NCBI RefSeq assembly: GCF_004211145.1
Contig: NZ_SEBS01000004.1
Coordinates: 1-64,000, forward strand
Origin: Flavobacterium sp.
GTDB lineage: Bacteria > Bacteroidota > Bacteroidia > Flavobacteriales > Flavobacteriaceae
Direction: 5' to 3'
DNA: 64,000 bases
This document shows positions 52,504-61,622 of the stretch, piece by piece (the first letter of the stretch is position 1; each line of letters opens with the position of its first letter). The notes beneath the pieces are model-generated. The model worked only from the letters and a program-made list of their open reading frames with translations. It was not told the origin of the DNA and searched no databases. Position numbers and translations under genes: made by a program.

Positions 52504-53934
52504 ATGCCAACGAACAAGAAAACGAAAATTGTCGCCACACTTGGACCGGCGTGCAGTACGCGCGAAGTCCTGAAAGACATGATCGACGCAGGAGTAAACG
52601 TATTCCGTGTCAACTTTTCACATGCCGATTATGACGATGTCCAATTCAAGATCGACACCATACGTTCTCTCAACGCCGAATTCGGATACACGACCGCAAT
52701 CCTCGCTGACCTTCAAGGCCCGAAGTTGCGCGTTGGCGTCATGAAAGATGACGTTGTCGTGAATCCCGGAGATATCATCACGTTCCAGACGAGCGAAGAT
52801 ATTCCCGGCACTGCCGAACGCGTCTATATGAACTACAAATCGTTTCCTGCCGATGTAAATCCGGGCGAGAAAATCTTGCTCGACGACGGGAAATTGATGT
52901 TCGAAGCGATTTCAACAAACGGAACCAGCGAGGTCGTAGCCCGAGTAATCCAAGGCGGACCGTTGAAATCTAAAAAAGGCGTAAACCTTCCGAACACGAA
53001 AGTCTCGCTTCCGGCGTTGACACAAAAAGACATAAAAGATGCGATTTTCGCCATCAAGGCTGACGTTGACTGGATCGCGCTTTCATTCGTGCGTACGCCA
53101 AAGGATCTTGAAGAACTTCAGGATTTGATCGCCGAACATTCGGATCATAAAATTCCGATCATCGCCAAAATCGAAAAACCTGAAGCCGTCGAGAACATCG
53201 ACAAGATCGTTGCGTTTTGCGACGGACTTATGGTTGCCCGAGGCGATTTGGGTGTCGAAGTTCCGGCACACGAAGTTCCGCTTATCCAAAAGAAACTCGT
53301 CAACCGCGCAAAAACGGCCAGAATTCCGGTAATTATCGCTACGCAGATGATGGAAACGATGATCACGAGTTTGACTCCGACGCGTGCCGAAGTGAACGAC
53401 GTCGCAAACTCGGTAATGGACGGAGCCGACGCGGTAATGCTTTCAGGCGAGACATCTGTCGGAAACTATCCGGTCCAGGTCATCGAAAAAATGACGCAGA
53501 TCATTGAAGCGGTCGAAGATTCTCCACTGATCCAGGTTCCGCAAAATACGCCACAGATCCGCACCAAGCGTTTCATCACGAAAACGATTTGTTACCACGC
53601 GGCTTCAATGGCAAACGTGATCCGTGCGAAAGCGATCTGTACGCTTACGAACAGCGGTTACACGGCATTCCAGATCTCGGCTTGGCGTCCGCAGTCGCAC
53701 ATTTTGGTATTCACGTCGAACAAGCGCATCCTGACGCAATTGAACTTGCTTTGGGGCGTGAAATCATATTTCTACGACAAATCGGTCAGCACCGACGAAA
53801 CCGTTACCGACGTAAACCAAATCGCGAAAGACAAAGGTTATGTAGAAAAAGGTGATTTCCTGATCAACCTCGCGGCAATGCCGGTGACCGACAAAGGAAT
53901 GGTGAACACATTGCGTGTATCGGAAATCGAGTAA
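52504..53934 (+). CDS. pyk: Pyruvate kinase
   Basis: Pyruvate kinase makes pyruvate and ATP from PEP and ADP, the last step of glycolysis. The 476 residues start with KTKIVATLGPACSTREVL; the catalytic-site sequence PIIAKIEKPEAVENID (Lys) lies near 220, followed by DGLMVARGDLGVEVP and the QMMETMITSLTPTRAEVNDVANSVMDGADAVMLSGET segment (cited in part). A C-terminal regulatory domain follows from about 350. Length and motifs are standard. It is four bases behind the IPExxxVDY gene, and a promoter element for the BI-1 gene begins directly after it. Confidence 0.97.
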   Translation: MPTNKKTKIVATLGPACSTREVLKDMIDAGVNVFRVNFSHADYDDVQFKIDTIRSLNAEFGYTTAILADLQGPKLRVGVMKDDVVVNPGDIITFQTSEDIPGTAERVYMNYKSFPADVNPGEKILLDDGKLMFEAISTNGTSEVVARVIQGGPLKSKKGVNLPNTKVSLPALTQKDIKDAIFAIKADVDWIALSFVRTPKDLEELQDLIAEHSDHKIPIIAKIEKPEAVENIDKIVAFCDGLMVARGDLGVEVPAHEVPLIQKKLVNRAKTARIPVIIATQMMETMITSLTPTRAEVNDVANSVMDGADAVMLSGETSVGNYPVQVIEKMTQIIEAVEDSPLIQVPQNTPQIRTKRFITKTICYHAASMANVIRAKAICTLTNSGYTAFQISAWRPQSHILVFTSNKRILTQLNLLWGVKSYFYDKSVSTDETVTDVNQIAKDKGYVEKGDFLINLAAMPVTDKGMVNTLRVSEIE

Positions 53935-53950
53935 TCGAAAAAGAAATTCC

Positions 53951-53958
53951 TATTTTTG
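53951..53958 (+). promoter_or_regulatory. -7 element before the BI-1 family gene
   Basis: TATTTTTG fits TAnnTTTG and lies 14 bases before the ATG. No -33 TTG is found, so it is only a candidate. Confidence 0.4.
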
Positions 53959-53972
53959 AAAAAACAATAGTT

Positions 53973-54743
53973 ATGTTCAAATCAAATAATCCATTCTTCA
54001 AGAACAAATCGTTCACGAACACGAGCCGTGCCGCTGAAAAAGTGCACGAAGCGGTCGTAATCGACTACAACGAAACGATGACCGTTTCAGGTACGATCAA
54101 CAAGACGATCTTCATGCTTTTGGGCTTGATGGCGAGTGCCGGAGTCACCTGGTTTCTCATCGCGACAGGCGCTTTGAATCCATTTATTCCACTTGTTGCA
54201 GGCGCGATTTTGGGAATCGTATTCGTATTGGTCGTTTCGTTCAAGCCGCAACATTCGGCTTGGGTCGCTCCCGGTTATGCGATTTTCGAAGGTTTGTTCA
54301 TCGGAGCCTTGTCGGCGATTTTCGAGGCCATGTATCCCGGAATCGTGATTCAGGCAGTCGCCGCGACTTTCGTTACGTTCTTGGTTTGCCTCGGATTGTA
54401 TCGCGCGGGAATCGTGAAAGTGACCGAACGATTCAAATCGGTCGTGATCGGTGCCACGATGGCCATCGCGTTGTACTACCTGCTGAGTTGGATCAGTACG
54501 TTTTTCATCAATTACCAACCGATCCATCACGGAAACTCGCTCATGAGCATCGGAATCAGCGTATTCGTAATCGTGATTGCCGCGTTGAACCTGTTCCTCG
54601 ACTTCGACCAGATCGAAAAAGGAGCGCAGCAACGCCACCCGAAATTCATGGAATGGTTCGGAGCGATGGGCTTGATCATCACGTTGGTTTGGCTGTATGT
54701 CGAATTCCTCAGATTGTTGTCGAAGCTCGCGAGCCGCGATTAA
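53973..54743 (+). CDS. Bax inhibitor-1 / YccA family membrane protein
   Basis: The 256 residues have a basic N-terminus of about 50 residues followed by seven probable membrane helices, including MLLGLMASAGVTWFLIATGA, PLVAGAILGIVFVLVVSF, IFEGLFIGALSAIFEAMYPG and LIITLVWLYVEFLRLLSKL (each cited in part). The helix pattern and the end, with aspartates in LNLFLDFDQIEKGA, are typical of TMBIM/BI-1 proteins, which are pH-sensitive calcium leak channels in the studied bacterial case. The function here is unknown. It is followed by a strong terminator. Confidence 0.9.
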   Translation: MFKSNNPFFKNKSFTNTSRAAEKVHEAVVIDYNETMTVSGTINKTIFMLLGLMASAGVTWFLIATGALNPFIPLVAGAILGIVFVLVVSFKPQHSAWVAPGYAIFEGLFIGALSAIFEAMYPGIVIQAVAATFVTFLVCLGLYRAGIVKVTERFKSVVIGATMAIALYYLLSWISTFFINYQPIHHGNSLMSIGISVFVIVIAALNLFLDFDQIEKGAQQRHPKFMEWFGAMGLIITLVWLYVEFLRLLSKLASRD

Positions 54744-54760
54744 CCATAAAATTCAAATAG

Positions 54761-54790
54761 AAAAGCCGCTCCAGTCAGCGGCTTTTTTTA
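54761..54790. terminator. Bidirectional terminator between BI-1 and the small secreted protein
   Basis: AAGCCGCT (54763-54770) and AGCGGCTT (54777-54784) form the stem with AAAA before and TTTTT after, between convergent stop codons. Confidence 0.88.
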
Positions 54791-55138
54791 TTCGACGTAG
54801 GCAACTTCATCACCTATCGTATATCGTATCGTGCGTTTTCGGCTTTTGTCTAAAGGCGTTTCCGCGATTTCGATCGCTCCGTGGATGACGAAGGATTTTG
54901 GGTTTTCGATCACCATCTGCTTGCTGTTCACATCGAATGTCACTTTGTCGGCGTCGCAAATCTCAACGATACTGTCGGCAAAGTCAACTTTTTCCATGAC
55001 CATTTTTTTAGCGTCCGAATCCCAGGTCATCCCGTTATCGCTGTAAAAATTTCCATCCCCGACATTCCTTACAGGACAAGATTGCGAGAAACCGACGAAA
55101 CCGAAAAGTACCGCAACTAAAGTCAACACATTTTTCAT
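54788..55138 (-). CDS. Small secreted protein of unknown function
   Basis: I chose the start MKNVLTLVAVLFGFVGFSQS (55138), which gives a signal peptide and 116 residues; the 17 upstream codons lie across the promoter. The mature part has a short Cys-containing N-terminus (SCPVRNVGDGNF) and is acidic (DADKVTFDVNSKQMVIENP). It ends with a basic stretch (LDKSRKRTIRY). I do not recognise a family. It is monocistronic, with its own promoter and a shared terminator. Confidence 0.7.
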   Translation of the reverse strand: MKNVLTLVAVLFGFVGFSQSCPVRNVGDGNFYSDNGMTWDSDAKKMVMEKVDFADSIVEICDADKVTFDVNSKQMVIENPKSFVIHGAIEIAETPLDKSRKRTIRYTIGDEVAYVE

Positions 55139-55155
55139 ACTGCTATCGTTTGTCC

Positions 55156-55182
55156 CAAAAGTAACGAAATACAAATTCCCAA
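55156..55182 (-). promoter_or_regulatory. Promoter of the small secreted protein gene
   Basis: On the minus strand TTG (55182-55180) is followed after 16 bases by TACTTTTG (55163-55156). The -7 element is exact; the spacing is one base short of the usual range. Another TTG gives a spacing of 23. Confidence 0.5.
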
Positions 55183-55201
55183 CACGCAAGTTAACAAGGA
55201 A

Positions 55202-56284
55202 TTAAAAGTCGAATTTGAGCTGAACTGCGACCGTTTTCTTTTCCTCGGTATTCAAATTGCTCAACGAAATTCCCAGCAAACGAACCGATTCCTTCATTTT
55301 CTCCTGATACAAAAGGTCTTTTGCGGCATCGTAGAGCAACGATTTGTCTGAAATGAAATACTGCAGCGTCTTACTGCGCGTCTGCAGCGTAAAATCACTG
55401 TATTTGATTTTAAGCGTCACGGTTTTCCCCGCGACCGAATATCGCTTGAGCCGACGTTCGAGTTCGCCCGCGATCATCTCGAGTTTTTCAAGCATGAAAA
55501 TCTCCGACGTCAGGTTCTCGCTGAACGTGTGTTCGGTCGCCACTGATTTCGCGACGCGTTCACTCTTCACCTCGCTGTTGTGGATGCCGCGCACGATGTA
55601 ATAATAGTAGGTTCCCGATTTTCCGAAGTGCTTTTCGAGAAACTCGAGTTCCTTCGTTTTCAGATCGGCTCCCGTAAAAATGCCGAGTTGGTACATTTTC
55701 TCTGCGGTGACCTTCCCGATCCCGTGGAATTTCTTGATCGGCAAATTCTCAAGGAAATCCAGGACTTCATTTGGATTCACGGTCTTCTGCCCGTTGGGTT
55801 TATTGTAGTCCGACGCGACTTTCGCCACGAATTTATTGATCGAGATTCCCGCCGAAGCCGTCAAACCCGTTTCCTCGAAAATACGCTGACGGATTTCCTG
55901 GGCGATCAACGTCGCACTCGGATTTCCTTTCTTGTTGTTGGTCACGTCGAGATACGCCTCGTCGAGTGAAAGCGGTTCGACCAAATCGGTGAACTCGAAA
56001 AATATCTTTCGGATGCGTTGGGAAATTTCCTTGTACCGATCGAATCTGGGTCGCACGAAGATGATCTCGGGACAGTATCGCTTGGCCAAAACGCCGCTGA
56101 GCGCGCTCCGAACCCCGAACTTCCTCGCCTCATAACTCGCCGCTGAAACCACGCCTCGTCTTTCGCTTCCGCCAACGGCTATCGGCTTTCCGCGCAATTC
56201 GGGATTGTCGAGCTGTTCCACCGAAGCGTAGAACGCGTCCATGTCAACGTGAATGATCTTGCGGTTGCTCGCCGGCTGTTCCAT
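55202..56284 (-). CDS. dinB: DNA polymerase IV (Y-family)
   Basis: Pol IV copies past damaged bases with low fidelity. The 360-residue length is usual. The catalytic acids are in IIHVDMDAFYASVEQLD at the N-terminus and SLDEAYLDVT near residue 105. The HhH segment FHGIGKVTAEKMYQLGI near 180 and the little-finger domain (about 240-340) follow. The last residues, VAVQLKFDF, contain a QLxF-type beta-clamp-binding motif. The gene starts inside the last codons of the upstream membrane-protein gene, overlapping it by 41 bases. Confidence 0.95.
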   Translation of the reverse strand: MEQPASNRKIIHVDMDAFYASVEQLDNPELRGKPIAVGGSERRGVVSAASYEARKFGVRSALSGVLAKRYCPEIIFVRPRFDRYKEISQRIRKIFFEFTDLVEPLSLDEAYLDVTNNKKGNPSATLIAQEIRQRIFEETGLTASAGISINKFVAKVASDYNKPNGQKTVNPNEVLDFLENLPIKKFHGIGKVTAEKMYQLGIFTGADLKTKELEFLEKHFGKSGTYYYYIVRGIHNSEVKSERVAKSVATEHTFSENLTSEIFMLEKLEMIAGELERRLKRYSVAGKTVTLKIKYSDFTLQTRSKTLQYFISDKSLLYDAAKDLLYQEKMKESVRLLGISLSNLNTEEKKTVAVQLKFDF

Positions 56285-58352
56285 TTGAAAATTTGAGATA
56301 ATTCTCGGTTATATCGGTTTTCTGTTTCTTCTCGGTCGGCAAAAAAAAGCTGATCGGTTTCTTGAGGAAATGCCTCCAAATCGACAATGCCACGAAACGC
56401 AAATCGAAGAACGAAATATTTCGCGAACGCAACGCCAAAGTTACCGACAACGTGAAACTCACGAGGAAGTTCACGAGCCCGATGACCACGATTCCGATCA
56501 ATCCCCAAACGAGCATCGATCGCGTCACGTCGAAATCAGCCCCGAACAATGCCAGCGCCAAATTCCCACTGGCAAAGGTAATGTGCCTGATGTCGAGATT
56601 CAAGCCCAAAAACATCCCGATCGGCGCGGTGCTTCCCATAAAAACCCCGAACCAAAAGTTTGAAACGATTCCGGCCCAACGTTTTTCGTACCAAGCCGCG
56701 ATCTTCAATGTACGCGTGCGGCCCAAGCGTTTTTTGAGTACGGGATGTTCCTGGATTCGGTAATAAATCTGGTTGTGTTTATCCCGGTTGGCGATGCTTC
56801 CCGAGATAATCCCCGACAAAAAAAGGAAAACGCCCGCAATCGCCGCGTGCAAAATCGCCGCCGAATGCATCGGGCTCAAATCCCAAAGCAAAAACGGCCA
56901 TTTCGTCTCGGCGATGTTCACGCCCAACGTATAATCGATCAGCCAGATCCCGAAAAGCGCAACCGGAAACGCCATCAAGACATTCCCCACGAAGGCGATG
57001 AACTGTGATCGAAAGACTCGGGCGAACAACACTGCGAACGCCGCATATTTTTCCGATGGTTTTCCCTGTTTTTTCGAACCTTCCTCAAGCGCTTTCGCAA
57101 GTGCCGATGCCGTCATGGCGGGCTGTTTCGTCGCGAGCGTCGCACCCGTTATATAGATCAGGATAAAACCGAACGCGTAGTTCATGCTGTACAAAAACGC
57201 ATGACCGAAGAAACTGGTTTCGACCTTCGACAGCAACACTTTAAATACACACAAAAACCCGACGATCAATCCGCCGCCCAACGCCGACCTGAGCATTTTG
57301 AAATAGCCGCGACTTCCTTCAGTGATGTAATGTTCGCCCGTTTTAGCCGTGTGTTGCGTGACCTCGTACGAGATGAGCTGCGTGCTTTCGGCAATGAATT
57401 TACGCACGTTATTCTTGTGGCAATTATAAGTGATGAGCTGTAAAGCAAGTGCGATACTTTGTCGTTTGCGGAATATTTGGTCATCGACGGCAAGCAACGG
57501 CATCAACTTCTCAAGGCGTTCCAATTGCTGACGAATCTTGAGCAGATGCTGGTTCACACGAATCGAAATCCCATATTTGGAACTGTTCGCAAATGCTTTC
57601 ACTACGAAATCGACGCATTGATGATGCAAAATCTGGAGTTGCCGATACGCCAGATCGTTCGTGCGGATATAATGGATATCGGTTTTACGGATGCGGTCGT
57701 CAATCTGCATCAACTCCTTTTCAAACGCCATGAACGGGCTTTCGAGATCGTCGAATTCGGGCACCATTTTGATCACGTCCGATTCCATCGCGCGACCGCT
57801 GATGCGTTGCGTGATCAAGTGCATCGACAGCAACATTTCCGACAAAGGCGAATCGGGTTCTATCGAATCGTAGATCGTATCGAAACCCATCAAGTCGAAC
57901 AATTCCTCGAGTTGTTCTATCGGGATTTTCTGGATCCAGATTCGGTCCGACGCCAGGTAAAAAACCTGTGTCAATACGTATTCAAGCCGGTCTTTTCGAG
58001 GCTGACGCGGCAGGAATTTGGCGGCGATCCGTTTCCGAAGTTCATAGAAGAACTCGGTGTTTTGAACCATCGCGGCATCCGACAAGAACTGGTTGAACTT
58101 CTTATGGGTAAGGATTGATTTTACGTACTCGGCGAACTGGACGCGACATTCGGGATTGGATCTTAAAAAATTGAGGAAATCCGACAAATCGACAACGACT
58201 TCTTTTTTGGGTTTCGCGGGTCGGAAAAATTGCACTAGCTCGACCAAAACATCGATGTCGTCGGCGTCTTTCTGCCAAGGCGAATCGCTTTTACATCTTG
58301 AGGCGACAAAGCCCGAAGCCGTGATTTTTTCCCTCTTTTTGCCCAATCTCAT
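56244..58352 (-). CDS. SpecificRecomb (site-specific recombinase-annotated) membrane protein
   Basis: The start MRLGKKREKITASGF (58352) gives 702 residues. The N-terminal half is soluble and helical; the second half has several membrane helices, such as LGGGLIVGFLCVFKVLL, FLYSMNYAFGFILIYITGA, GNVLMAFPVALFGIWLIDY and AAIAGVFLFLSGIISGS. It fits the Pfam family called site-specific recombinase (SpecificRecomb, Gcr), although its membrane nature makes a recombinase role doubtful and nothing resembling a recombinase active site is visible. It overlaps dinB by 41 bases and is divergent from the CYTH gene. An upstream extension to 58508 would overlap the CYTH gene and is rejected. Confidence 0.75.
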   Translation of the reverse strand: MRLGKKREKITASGFVASRCKSDSPWQKDADDIDVLVELVQFFRPAKPKKEVVVDLSDFLNFLRSNPECRVQFAEYVKSILTHKKFNQFLSDAAMVQNTEFFYELRKRIAAKFLPRQPRKDRLEYVLTQVFYLASDRIWIQKIPIEQLEELFDLMGFDTIYDSIEPDSPLSEMLLSMHLITQRISGRAMESDVIKMVPEFDDLESPFMAFEKELMQIDDRIRKTDIHYIRTNDLAYRQLQILHHQCVDFVVKAFANSSKYGISIRVNQHLLKIRQQLERLEKLMPLLAVDDQIFRKRQSIALALQLITYNCHKNNVRKFIAESTQLISYEVTQHTAKTGEHYITEGSRGYFKMLRSALGGGLIVGFLCVFKVLLSKVETSFFGHAFLYSMNYAFGFILIYITGATLATKQPAMTASALAKALEEGSKKQGKPSEKYAAFAVLFARVFRSQFIAFVGNVLMAFPVALFGIWLIDYTLGVNIAETKWPFLLWDLSPMHSAAILHAAIAGVFLFLSGIISGSIANRDKHNQIYYRIQEHPVLKKRLGRTRTLKIAAWYEKRWAGIVSNFWFGVFMGSTAPIGMFLGLNLDIRHITFASGNLALALFGADFDVTRSMLVWGLIGIVVIGLVNFLVSFTLSVTLALRSRNISFFDLRFVALSIWRHFLKKPISFFLPTEKKQKTDITENYLKFSNGTAGEQPQDHSR

Positions 58353-58427
58353 TTTGTCTCTTTGGGTAAAAATACGAATTGAACCACATAAATTCCTTAA
58401 CTTGCTCTTAAATAAAAACGCCCTGCA

Positions 58428-58901
58428 ATGCTTGAAATCGAGCGCAAATTCCTCGTCAAATCCGATATCTTCAAACAACTCGCCCAACACAAAAACCACA
58501 TCGCGCAAGGGTATCTCAATTCGAATCCTGAGCGCACGGTACGCATTCGTATAAAAGGCGAAAGCGGCTTCATCACCGTTAAGGGAAAAGGCAATGAAAC
58601 GGGTACGACGCGTTTCGAGTGGGAAACTGAGATTTCACTCATGGAAGCCAAGCCGTTGCTGCAATTGTGTGAAAAAGGCATCATCGATAAGATCCGATAC
58701 GAAGTCCAAATCGGCAAACATCTTTTTGAAGTTGATGAATTCTTTGGCGATAACGAAGGTTTGGTTTTGGCCGAACTCGAACTGTCGGATGAAAACGAAA
58801 GCTTCGAAAAACCCGATTGGCTTGGGCTCGAAGTCACGAACGACGAACGCTACTACAACGCCTATTTGAGCAAAAATCCATACAGCCAATGGCCGAAGTA
58901 A
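58428..58901 (+). CDS. CYTH-domain protein (inorganic triphosphatase / class IV cyclase family)
   Basis: The 157-residue protein starts with MLEIERKFLV, the ExExK signature of the CYTH tunnel fold. It has the expected alternating charged strands (RTVRIRIKGESGFITVKGKG; RFEWETEI; EVDEFFGDNEGLVLAELEL). CYTH enzymes hydrolyse inorganic triphosphate or make cAMP from ATP with divalent metals; at this length a triphosphatase is more likely. Its stop overlaps the start of the reductase gene by 13 bases, so the two are translationally coupled. Confidence 0.92.
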   Translation: MLEIERKFLVKSDIFKQLAQHKNHIAQGYLNSNPERTVRIRIKGESGFITVKGKGNETGTTRFEWETEISLMEAKPLLQLCEKGIIDKIRYEVQIGKHLFEVDEFFGDNEGLVLAELELSDENESFEKPDWLGLEVTNDERYYNAYLSKNPYSQWPK

Positions 58902-59860
58902 AACACGATCTGATCATAATCGGTGGCGGACCGATCGGTTTGGCCTGCGGCATAGAAGCCAAAAAAGCCGGACTGGATTTCCTGATTCTGGAAAAGGGCG
59001 CGATCGTGAACAGCATTTTCAATTATCCGTTGTACATGACGTTTTTTTCGACGGCAGAACGGCTCGAAATCGGCGGAATTCCGTTCAATTGCCTCGCTCC
59101 GAAACCCGGTCGCCAGGAAGCGCTTGAGTATTACCGGAACATCCAGCGCTATTTCGACCTGAATCTGCACTGCTTTGAAAGAGTCGAATCGATTTCAAAA
59201 TCCGGAAACGATTTCAACGTTGTTTCCGACAAGCGAAATTACAGTTCCAAAAACGTCGTCATCGCGACCGGATTCTATGACATTCCAATAAACATGGGCA
59301 TTCCGGGCGAACAATTGCCAAAGGTCAGCCATTATTACAAGGAAGCGCATGAATTCGCGTTCCGGAAAATAATCGTCGTAGGCGCGAACAATTCCTCGGT
59401 CGACGCCGCTCTCGAATGTTGGCGAAAAGGCGCCGATGTGACGATGATCGTCCGCAAAAACGAAATCAACCCGCGCGTGAAATATTGGGTGAAGCCCGAC
59501 GTCGAAAACCGCATCGCTGAAGGCAGCATCAAAGCGTATTTCGATACGTGCCTGACCGAAATCCGCGAAGGTGAAGTCGACATCGAAAACGCTGATGGAA
59601 AATTCACGCTTGAAAATGACTTCGTGCTCGCGCTTACCGGTTATCGTCCCGATTTCGATTTCCTCGAGAAAGCCGGAATTGAATTGTCAAAAGACGAATG
59701 CCTGATTCCGATGCACAATCCCGAAACGATGGAATCGAACGTTCCCGGACTATATCTCGCGGGTGTCGTTTGCGGCGGATTGGAAACACACAAATGGTTC
59801 ATCGAGAATTCACGCGTCCACGCCGAAATGATTGTAAAAGACATTTTAAATAAATCATGA
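58889..59860 (+). CDS. YpdA-like FAD-dependent (bacillithiol-disulfide) reductase
   Basis: The start MAEVKHDLIIIGGGPIG (58889) gives 323 residues; a longer frame runs back into the CYTH gene. The product is a thioredoxin-reductase-like flavoprotein with an FAD motif IIIGGGPIGLACGIEAKKAG, the NADPH motif VVGANNSSVDAALECWRKGA near 165, and the C-terminal GLYLAGVVCGG. It lacks the CxxC redox pair of thioredoxin reductase. This fits YpdA, which reduces bacillithiol disulfide with NADPH. It follows the CYTH gene, and a chain of small lipoproteins follows it. Confidence 0.88.
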   Translation: MAEVKHDLIIIGGGPIGLACGIEAKKAGLDFLILEKGAIVNSIFNYPLYMTFFSTAERLEIGGIPFNCLAPKPGRQEALEYYRNIQRYFDLNLHCFERVESISKSGNDFNVVSDKRNYSSKNVVIATGFYDIPINMGIPGEQLPKVSHYYKEAHEFAFRKIIVVGANNSSVDAALECWRKGADVTMIVRKNEINPRVKYWVKPDVENRIAEGSIKAYFDTCLTEIREGEVDIENADGKFTLENDFVLALTGYRPDFDFLEKAGIELSKDECLIPMHNPETMESNVPGLYLAGVVCGGLETHKWFIENSRVHAEMIVKDILNKS

Positions 59861-59861
59861 C

Positions 59862-60317
59862 ATGAAAAAAATCCTGTTTGTTTTCGCGATGTTGTTGCTG
59901 ATTTCCTGCAATGGGAAGACCGTCTATTCAGAATCCGGGGACGTGCCTGAAAATCGCTGGCAAAAAGCCGATATCAAGACCTATGAGTTCGAGATCGACC
60001 AGGCCGCGACCCAATACGAAATCGAGGTTTTAATGAGCTATGTATACGGATCACAGGTTCGTCCGTTGCCGCTGATTGCAGAGATCACTTATCCCGACGG
60101 ACAAATGCGCAGTTCCGAGTTCAGCCTCGAATTCAAAAATGCAGGCGAAGATTTAGGCGACTGTTCAGGCGATTTTTGTGACATCGCGCAAAAAATTCCA
60201 ACTCAGGAAACGCTGGTTCCCGGCAAATACAAACTGCGGTTGATGCACAACTCGAATGAACCGTTCGTAGCGAATGTATTGAATCTCGGCATCCGGGTAT
60301 CCCAATTGAACGATTGA
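59862..60317 (+). CDS. GldH-like lipoprotein
   Basis: The 151 residues begin with a lipoprotein signal (LFVFAMLLLISC, Cys16). The body follows the GldH pattern: VYSESGDVPENRWQKADIKTYEFEI (Trp and the D-x-x-T-F-type strand), a middle strand pair with LIAEITYPDGQ, a C-D-rich loop, then VPGKYKLRLMHNSNE and LNLGIRV. GldH is an outer-membrane-linked gliding lipoprotein of about 160 residues. The similarity is by pattern only, so this could be a paralogue. It lies one base behind the YpdA-like gene and one base before the next small lipoprotein. Confidence 0.55.
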   Translation: MKKILFVFAMLLLISCNGKTVYSESGDVPENRWQKADIKTYEFEIDQAATQYEIEVLMSYVYGSQVRPLPLIAEITYPDGQMRSSEFSLEFKNAGEDLGDCSGDFCDIAQKIPTQETLVPGKYKLRLMHNSNEPFVANVLNLGIRVSQLND

Positions 60318-60318
60318 C

Positions 60319-60651
60319 ATGAAATTGCTATATATTTTCATGTTGCTTGCAATGATTTCGTGCGACAAAAAAGTCATCGCGCAAGGAAAAGTTGTCGAAC
60401 ACGATAATCCTCAAAAGCCGATTGAAGACGTGACCGTAATATTGTCCGTAAATGAAGTTCCGAAAGACACTGTGACGACCGATGAATACGGTAATTTCAG
60501 GATTTCGGTGATCTCGGGCGGATTTCCGTCGGACGAGGAAACTGTCGTCGTCAAAAAAGAAGGTTACGCGACTTTGGAATTCGGCCTTTACGATAAAAAT
60601 CCCGACGTCCAAGAAAACGAGAACGGCTTGGTCGTCCACCTTAAAAAATAA
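60319..60651 (+). CDS. Small lipoprotein with carboxypeptidase-regulatory-like domain
   Basis: The 110 residues begin with a lipoprotein signal (FMLLAMISC, Cys15). The mature part is a single beta-sandwich of the carboxypeptidase regulatory-like type: ..GKVVEHDNPQKPIEDVTVIL.., TTDEYGNFRISV, VVKKEGYATLEF. Such domains are common in Bacteroidota surface proteins. It lies between the GldH-like gene and an exported esterase, with one- and four-base gaps, so the four genes from the YpdA-like gene on are one transcript. The role is unknown. Confidence 0.65.
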   Translation: MKLLYIFMLLAMISCDKKVIAQGKVVEHDNPQKPIEDVTVILSVNEVPKDTVTTDEYGNFRISVISGGFPSDEETVVVKKEGYATLEFGLYDKNPDVQENENGLVVHLKK

Positions 60652-60655
60652 TACC

Positions 60656-61564
60656 ATGAAAAAACTACTGATTTTCCTGTTGTTCGCCTCGTCGCTTCAC
60701 GCGCAAAAAATGCAAACGCTTACGTATTTCAAGAACGATACGCTCCAACTCGATCTCGACCTGTACATGCCCGACAAGAAACCATCGGGGAAATTACCGC
60801 TCATGCTGTTCGTGCACGGCGGCGGATTCTCAGGCGGACAGCGCCAAAACAACGCCGAATTCTGCAAGTTTCTCGCGAGTCGTGGATATGCCGCAGCCAC
60901 GATTTCGTACACGTTGTACATGAAAGGAAAAAAGTTCAGCTGTGATGGGATTCTGCCTGAGAAAGTGAAAGCGTTCCGATTCGGCGCGAATGACTTATGG
61001 CTCGCGACTTCATTTTTCCTGACGAATGCCGACAAATATCAAATCGACGCCTCAAAAATATTCATTTCAGGTTCGAGCGCGGGAGGCGAAACCGTTTTAC
61101 ACGCGGCCTATTGGAACCGCGACGAAATGAAAATGTACAATCACAACCTTCCGCCTGACTTCAAATACGCAGGTCTGGTTTCGGGCGCAGGCGCGATCAT
61201 GGATTTGAACTTAATCACCGACAAGAATATAATTCCGATGTTCCTGTTTCACGGCAACGGCGACAAAACCGTTCCGTACGCCACGGCCGCGCATCACTAT
61301 TGCAAACCTGACGCGACGGGCTGGCTCATGCTTTTCGGATCATATTCGATTTACAATTACGCGGTGTCGAAAAATTCGTCGGCGGAACTGTTCACGTATT
61401 GCGGCGGCGGACACGAATACAGCGGTTGGTTGTTCGAAAAGGAGCAACAAAGCATCGTCGATTTCCTCGATGCGACTTTGGCGGGAAAGAAAATCCAATC
61501 GCACACGATCGTGAAAACAGGGAAAAGCAACGAATTGTCGGCTGCTTACGACTTCTGCAAATAA
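60656..61564 (+). CDS. Exported alpha/beta hydrolase (esterase, Abhydrolase_3-like)
   Basis: The 302-residue protein has a signal peptide (MKKLLIFLLFASSLHAQK) and the hormone-sensitive-lipase-type oxyanion motif FVHGGGFSGGQ. The nucleophile elbow is FISGSSAGGETVLHA (Ser about 141), the acid lies in FHGNGDKTVPY and the His in YCGGGHEYSGW. It should hydrolyse esters in the periplasm or outside the cell. It is the last gene of the run starting with the CYTH gene. Confidence 0.85.
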   Translation: MKKLLIFLLFASSLHAQKMQTLTYFKNDTLQLDLDLYMPDKKPSGKLPLMLFVHGGGFSGGQRQNNAEFCKFLASRGYAAATISYTLYMKGKKFSCDGILPEKVKAFRFGANDLWLATSFFLTNADKYQIDASKIFISGSSAGGETVLHAAYWNRDEMKMYNHNLPPDFKYAGLVSGAGAIMDLNLITDKNIIPMFLFHGNGDKTVPYATAAHHYCKPDATGWLMLFGSYSIYNYAVSKNSSAELFTYCGGGHEYSGWLFEKEQQSIVDFLDATLAGKKIQSHTIVKTGKSNELSAAYDFCK

Positions 61565-61601
61565 AAAAAAAGCCACCGCACGAAAAAATCGCGCGATGGC
61601 C
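61562..61601 (-). terminator. Terminator of the efflux operon
   Basis: GCCACCGCACG (61572-61582) and CGCGCGATGGC (61590-61600) pair with two G-U pairs. On the minus strand the hairpin is followed by TTTTTTTTTATTTG. It may also serve the convergent esterase. Confidence 0.8.
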
Positions 61602-61622
61602 AAACAAATTAAAATTTATCGT

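Noticed and set aside
56244..58352. A genuine site-specific recombinase near dinB marking a mobile element
   Set aside because: The protein is a multi-helix membrane protein with no visible recombinase active site, and no attachment sites or other mobile genes are near.
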